From PFJX01 sp044227325 (lineage in GTDB: Bacteria; Pseudomonadota; Gammaproteobacteria; Burkholderiales; Thiobacillaceae), in NCBI GenBank assembly GCA_044227325.1, contig JBGAFI010000014.1, forward strand, positions 62,001 to 126,000: a DNA stretch of 64,000 bases. The letters run 5' to 3'. The notes below the pieces were generated by a model. It worked only from the letters and a program-made list of their open reading frames with translations. It was not told the origin of the DNA and did not search any database. Shown one piece after another: positions 58,301-64,000 of the stretch. Both the position numbers and the translations under genes were made by a program. Within the stretch, counting starts at the first letter, position 1; each line of letters opens with the position of its first letter.

Positions 58301-61300
58301 GCGGGCGTGACCCTAGTGGGCGCGCCGGGCTGGGCGACCCATGTCACCGGCGCGGCGACCGTCGCCGCCGGCGATGTAACCCTGCAGGGCCTGACCTTCC
58401 AAGGCGGACTTACCGCGAACGGCGCCGATGGCTTGACGCTGCGCGACAACCACTTCCTGAGCGCCCAACTGATCTTGAACGGCGGCGACGACGTGCGCGT
58501 GGTGAACAACGTGTTCGGCGCCGGCATCACCATCCAGGCGGCGACTTCCGGCCGCATCGCCTTCAACGACCTCGCCGCGACCCTGAACATCGCCGCCGCC
58601 TTCAGCGGCGGTATCGACCACAACGACATCCACGGCGCCAGCATCGGGGTGATCTACGGCGCCGCCGCGGCCCTGCGCGAGAACCGCATCCACGGCAACG
58701 CCACCGGCATCAGCACGACGGTGGCGGGAACGGCGAACGGTTTGGGCTTCTTCGCGGGCGCGGGCGTCAACCACATCTACGCCAACACCACCGGTATCCA
58801 GTCCGTGGGCGCCCAGTTCCAGAACCAGCACGTGTACGGCAACACCACAGGCGTCACCGGCACGGGCGTTGTCGGCGGCGCTGACCTTGGTTTGGCCAAC
58901 CTGATCGAGGGTAACAGCACCGGCATTTCCGGCTTCACCGGCACGGTGCAGTACAGCCGCATCGCCGGCAACGGCACCGGCATCCTGGCCAGCAACGGTC
59001 TCAAGGTGGAGCACAACCTGATCTACCGCAACACCAGCTACGGCCTGCTCATTTCCGGCGTGGCAGACGTGCGCGTCTACCAGAACACCTTCTACGCCCC
59101 CACCGGCGACAACATCCGCCTGCAGAGCGCGGCGAACAACGTGGAAGTGCGCGGCAACATCCTGTGGGCTCGCTCCGGCTACGACATCTTCGTCGCCAAC
59201 GACTCCCAGGCCGGCTTCTTCAGCGACTACAACAACCTGTACGCCGACCAGGGCGGCCGCATCGGCTACTGGACCCGCGACTTCACGGACGTGCTGGACT
59301 GGCAGGCGGACATCGCCCGCTTCGACCTGCATTCCATCGGCGCGACGGTGGTGAATCCGCTGTGGGCCAAGCCCCAGTTCATGGACACGGATTTCGACGA
59401 TTTCCGACTGTTCGCGGCCACCGCGGGCCTGCGCTTCACCAGCCCGGACATCGAGGCGGGCGACGCGCGCCTGGACCAGGCCCTGCCTCCCCATTACGCC
59501 AACCTGCTCACCAACCCGGGCTTCGAATCCGGCCTGAGCGGCTGGACCGCCAGCGCGGGCGCCGGCGTCAAGAGCGGCAGCCCGGCGGCCTACGAGGGCA
59601 GCCAGTACTTCACCGCCGGCAACGTGGAAGAAGGCCAGGCGCAGCAGACCGTCAACCTGCTGGCCGCCGGCTTCAGCGTCGCCGACCTGGATTCCGGCGA
59701 CTTCGACCTGGTGTTCGGCGGCCGCCTGCGCAGCGCTTCGGAAAGCCCGGCGGACCGGGGCACGGTGACCCTGGCGTTCTACGACGCCGGCAGCAACCTG
59801 ATCACCCTGGGCAACGGCGCCACCGCCATCAGCGCCGCCGCCCTCAACGTCTCCGACCGCTGGGAACTGGTGGGCGGGCGCGCCGCCATCCCCGCCGGCG
59901 CCCGTTTCGCGGTGATCCGTTTCACCGCCGACCGGGACAGCGGCAGCAGCAACGACGCCTGGTTCGACCAGGCCTTTATGTACGCGGTGTCCGAGGCCTA
60001 CGTGCCGGACCTGGGCGCCTACGGCCACTCCGCCCATGAAGCGGCGGCCAGCGCCGACAGCCGCATCATGCTGCGCTTCCCGGACCTGTACACCGACTGG
60101 GAAAAGCTGGAGCCCCTGACCATCCGCTGGGAGACGGTCAACAACCTGACCAATTCCCCGGTGCGCATCGACCTGATCCAGGACACCGCCGACGGTCCCA
60201 AATTCGTGCTCAACATCGCCGCGTCCACCTCGGACGACGGCGAATTCATCTGGATTCCCGGCGACAGCGGCGTCGACTTCGGCACCCACGGCCTGCGCAT
60301 CCAGGTCTCCCTGGTGCACGACATGACCGTGCTGGACCGCAGCCAGGAAAGCTTCTCGGTGCCGGAGGACAGCAACGACTACTACGTGGACGACGCCAGC
60401 AACGCGGGCGACCAGTACACCCCGGGCGCCACCGGCTCCAACCGCAACACCGGCAAGACCCCGGACGCGCCCAAGCCCAACCCGGTGAACCTGCTGCGGG
60501 AATACACCCTGGACAGCTTCTCCACCCTGTACGTGGACACCGGCGACTATCCGATGATCTATTCCCTCACCGTGTCCGGCAGCGTGGACATGGGCCTGGG
60601 CCTGGACGAGGGCTTCCACCTCACGGGGCCCAGCAACACCGCGGTGGCCGCGACCCTGTTCCCGGCCATTCCGGGGGATCGCAGCCGGGCGCTGATCGAA
60701 CTGAACGACGCCGACTTCGTCACCATCGACCACCTGTCCCTGCGCGACGCGGACCGGGGCCTGTACGTGCGCAACGGCTCCGACGCCTTCTCGGCTTCCT
60801 GGATCACCGCCTGGGGCCACGACCAGGACGGCATCTACATCGACACCAACGCGCCCTTCGCCAGCCTGGGCCACCTCACCGCCCACGACAACACCCGCTA
60901 CGGCATCTACGTGGGGGGTGACATCGCCGGCTTCAGCGACGGCCTGGCCTATAACAACGGCAGCCAAGGTATCTACGTCAACGGCGGCGTGGACAGCTTC
61001 ACCGACAACACCGCCCATCACAACCAGAGCTGGGGCATCTACCTGCAATCCCCGGGCAACAGCCAGATCCTGCGCAACGAGTCCTATGCCAACCGCTACG
61101 GCATGTATGTGAGCAACAACACGGGCACGGCATGGGTGGGTTCCACGGATCTCGCCGCCGGCGACGGCAACCTGATCCACGACAACACCTATACCGGCCT
61201 GTCCATCACCGGTGGCGGCGTGCACGCGGCGGGCAACGCCATCTGGGGGCACAACACGACCAACTACTATGGTCTGGAGCTGAGCGGTGGCGCTCAGGCC

Positions 61301-64000
61301 AGCGAGAACCTGGTCTACGCCAACTACTACGGGATCTACGTCTATTCGGGCGCGGCCAGCTACAACCGGGTCTACAACAACCAGTCCACCGGCATCGTCG
61401 CCACCTACGCCAACCTGACCGGCAACGTGGTGTATTCCAATGCCCTGGGTGTTTCCTGGAACGGAAGCGGTGCCTACACCGCGCGCAACAACCTGATCTA
61501 CGACAACAGCCTGGGCGGCATGTCCGTGACCAGCACCGGGTTGCAGATCGTCAACAACACCATCTTCCAGGATGCGGGCAACGCGATTTCCATCGACGGC
61601 GCCAGCAACATCAAGCTGTTCAACAACATCCTCTGGGCGGGCGGCGGCTACGCCCTGGCCGTGTCCTCCAACAGCCAGGTGGGTTTCGAATCCGATTACA
61701 ACCTGTTCTATACCTCCGGCCCCGCCTTGGTGGGGCAATGGCAGGGCGTCGGACGCAACACCCTGAACGCCTGGCGCGTGGCCAGTTTCACCGACGCCAA
61801 CAGTCTCTACGCCGATCCCTTGTTCGTGGATCGGGACGGCGCCGATGGCGTCGTCGGTTATGTCTCCCAAGCCAATGATGGCCGCGATGACGATTTCCAC
61901 CTGAGCAGCCAGTTCGGCAGCAGCCACGGCGGTTCCCTGGCGCCGGTGCGCGACGCGGCCACCGGCCTGCCGGTGGCCGCGCCGATTTCCCTGAGCACGG
62001 ACGCGCTCCAATCCGCCGCCATCGACCGGGGCCGCGCCAGCGACGACTACAGCCTGGAACCCCTGCCCAACGGCGGCTTCATCAACATTGGCACCTATGG
62101 CGGCACCGCCCAGGCTTCCCTGAGCCCGTCCCAATACATCACCGTGTTCGCGCCCAACGGCGGCGAGAGCGTGCCCCAGGAAAGCAATTTCGATATCCGC
62201 TGGCGCGCCCACGGCTTCGGCGGCAACGTGGATATCGAAGTCTCCGACGACAATGGCGCCACCTGGACCCTGCTGGCGGACGGCGAGACCAATGACGGCA
62301 GCTACGCCTGGGATGTGGACCCGGCCCTGTTCGCGGTGGGCAGCCAATATCTGGTGCGGGTTACCGCCGAGGCGGACGCGGGCATCAGCGACACCTCCGA
62401 CCGGGTCTTCACCGTCACCGAGCCCATTCACATCTACTACGTGAACATCGCAGGAGACGTGGACTTCAGCGACAACGAGTACACCGTCGCCGCTGGCAGC
62501 GACCTCAACGATGGCCTCACCGCCGCCACGCCCATGGCTTCCATCCGCGCGGTGCTGGAGCGCTACGACCTGGACGCGGGCGATGTCATCCTGGTGGATA
62601 CCGGCGACTACCTGCTGACCACCAACATCAGCGTGGGCGCGGACGACAGCGGCGTGGTGATCCGCGGCGCCATGGGCGCGGACCATGTCACGCGCCTGAA
62701 CCGGGGCAACACCAACAGCACGTCCTACATCTTCCAGTTCGCCGGGGCCGACGACGTCACCCTGGACCACCTGTCCATGACCGGCGCCTATTACGCCGTC
62801 TACCTGGCCAATGTGGATTCCGACCGCATCACCGTCAGCAACAGCGAGATATACCGCAACGCCAACCATGGCGTTTACGTGACTTCAGGCAACGAGGACT
62901 TCGAATTCGTGGCCAACCGTGTCCGGGAGAATGGCGATCGGGGTATCAATGTCACCGCATTACGTGCCCACATCGCCGACAACGAGATATGGGGCAACTC
63001 TGGCTGGGGGATTGTGGGTTCGGTGAGTGGAGCGGGCACGGAATCGGACTGGATAGTGATCGAGGGGAACCGGGTTTTTGACAATGCCTACGGGATCGCG
63101 GTCAGCTACAACGTGCGGGTTCGTGACAACGAGAGCTGGGGTCAGAGCCAGGGCCTCTCGGTGGATTCCGGCGCCATCGCCGAGAGCAACCGGGTGTGGG
63201 GCAACAGCATCGGCATCGAGATGGGCAGCAGCGGCATAGCCCGGAACAATACGGTGTACGGCAACAGCACGGGCCTGAGCGGCTACAACAGCCTGTTCGA
63301 AGGCAACCGGGTGTACGGCAACACGGTGGGCATCAACGACGAAGGCTACGGCCGCATCTACAACAACCTGGTGTACGACAACACCAGCGTGGGCATCCAG
63401 GTCACCTACGCCCACACCGCCGGCTCGGGCGGCGTCGTCAACAACACCATCCACCAGACGGGCGGCAAGGCCATCGACGTCACCTCCAGCAACGTCACCC
63501 TGCGCAACAACATCGTCTGGCAGGACGGCGGCACCGCCCTCACGGTGGGCAACAACTACCAGGGCGGCTTCGCCTCCGACTACAACCTGTTCCACCTCAC
63601 GGGCGGCGCGCTGCTCGCCTGGTGGGAAGACCGCACCTTCGCCGACCGCACCGACTGGTACTACGAAACCGGCTTCGACGCCCACAGCCTGAGCGGCGAC
63701 CCGCGCTTCGTCGACATCGACGGCGCCGACGGCGTCAACGGCTGGGACGGCGGCTTCAGCGGCAGCCGGATTCTCGACGACGAAAATCCCGGCCACGCCT
63801 TCACCGGCGCCTGGACGGAAATCAGCACCAAGGGCTACGGCGGCGACTACTGGACCACCCCCGCCGGCGACGGCGGCAGCAAGTCCACCTGGACCTTCAC
63901 CGGCCTGGAAGCCGGCTACTACCGCATCGCCGTCACCTGGCCCTACGACAACGCCAGCGCCTCGGCCAGCAATGCCCGCTACACCGTCTACGACGGCGCC
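49381..64000 (+). CDS. Giant LEPR-XLL / RTX / beta-helix secreted protein, 3' end outside window
   Basis: At least about 4,870 codons. N-terminus: ATG 49381, AGGAG upstream, then FSRKILFESLEPRLLLSADL with the LEPR-XLL motif at about residues 40-49. Next about 1,700 residues of strand-rich repeats of unknown fold, with two EF-hand-like loops (DRNNDGVVNADD near 52650; DIDGDGKMRGSEF near 54230). RTX calcium repeats (GGxGxDxLxGG) from about 54750 to 56760. Then seven VVAW-type repeats (57030-58170), beta-helix blocks (58170-59400, 60700-61800, 62640-63600) and a jelly-roll-like segment (59500-60000). The frame changes at about 51280: frame 1 to GFIGVD, then frame 3 relative register from LFTAINNI on; from 51284 one frame stays open to base 64000. 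RTX repeats imply type I secretion; no transporter genes are in the window. Confidence 0.85.
54750..56760 (+). repeat. RTX (hemolysin-type) calcium-binding repeat region
   Basis: About 670 residues of nonapeptide repeats of the form GGxGxDxLYG, such as GGAGDDHLFGG, GGTGNDTIRG and GEAGDDFLFGN, in the open frame of the giant gene. They form calcium beta-rolls outside the cell and are typical of type I secreted proteins. Confidence 0.93.
57030..58170 (+). repeat. Seven-repeat propeller-like region
   Basis: Seven units of about 50-60 residues with the core [A/G]xPVVAWxD...xVYxxRxNGxxWxALG: NPVIAWADARNG, SPVVAWIETTG, GLVAVWLDDSSG, KIAIAWARDNGG, DLFVVWQRMATDG, QLWLFWTDEDTR and RPVVAWSEADRG. Seven units suggest a seven-bladed propeller. 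Confidence 0.65.
60060..63800 (+). repeat. Tandem duplicated modules with beta-helix repeats in the giant gene
   Basis: Two related modules: an Ig-like segment with an IRW motif (LTIRWETVNN at about 60120; FDIRWRAHGF at about 62190), a segment starting YYV and ending in VDTGDY (60385-60550; 62440-62610), and a run of parallel beta-helix repeats (phrases such as NxVYxNxxGI) ending in a YNLF plus FVDxDGADG block (61690-61850; 63580-63730). Confidence 0.7.

Overview
The window is GC-rich, gene-dense DNA that reads as a betaproteobacterial chromosome segment. I base this on lpxK next to a Trm112-like gene, the order folK-dgk-panB-panC, dapA-bamC, DUF3301 and the sequences themselves. A Rhodocyclales-like or related anaerobic/facultative lineage is plausible, but I cannot fix the genus. 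The organism is motile (flagellar genes, chemoreceptor), Gram-negative (LpxK, BamC, ExbBD) and carries a ferredoxin-based redox module (Rnf plus a pyruvate:ferredoxin oxidoreductase).

Layout. 1-1.5 kb (minus): a chemoreceptor and a separate Aer-like PAS protein, resembling the split CetA/CetB energy-taxis pair. 1.8-8.4 kb: a cation exchanger, a thioredoxin-like protein, ampD, panD, and the minus-strand run pcnB-folK-dgk-panB-panC. 8.5-10.8 kb (plus): exbB-exbD-lpxK and a Trm112-like gene. 10.8-17 kb: flagellar genes fliJKLMNOPQR, then a methyltransferase. 17.5-22 kb: dapA, bamC, a metallo-beta-lactamase-fold gene, a DEAD-box helicase and a DUF3301 gene.

22.2-32 kb is an accessory island. It holds a type I restriction-modification operon (hsdR, hsdM, a 39-codon ORF, a RhuM/Fic gene, hsdS) followed by a SIR2-domain gene whose 3' end is cut off by a complete IS3-family element. 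Its repeats include a 13-bp tandem repeat of the hsdM start region, a REP-like palindrome inside the hsdS reading frame, and a 44-bp repeat bracketing the second hsdS specificity region.

32-36.5 kb: a frameshifted HAD hydrolase gene, btaB and btaA (betaine-lipid synthesis), a fatty-acid-hydroxylase/sterol-desaturase family gene, and a histone-H1-like gene with a DUF2934-like C-terminus.

36.6-49 kb: a LysR-type regulator diverges from an operon of rnfB, a very large PFOR with a C-terminal ferredoxin domain, rnfC, an unknown gene, rnfD, rnfG, rnfE, rnfA and a 63-residue Cys-rich membrane protein. The divergent promoter region holds two large dyads, and two operon spacers carry related repeat elements. 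As written, the PFOR gene is interrupted by an in-frame TAG and later by a frame change.

49.4-64 kb: one giant gene that runs off the right edge (at least about 4,870 codons, one frame change near 51.28 kb). It encodes a LEPR-XLL surface/secreted protein with RTX calcium repeats, a seven-repeat propeller-like region and several beta-helix blocks.

Four coding discontinuities (about 32.41, 39.59, 40.10 and 51.28 kb) fall in otherwise intact genes. They could be real decay or assembly errors; sequence alone does not decide.
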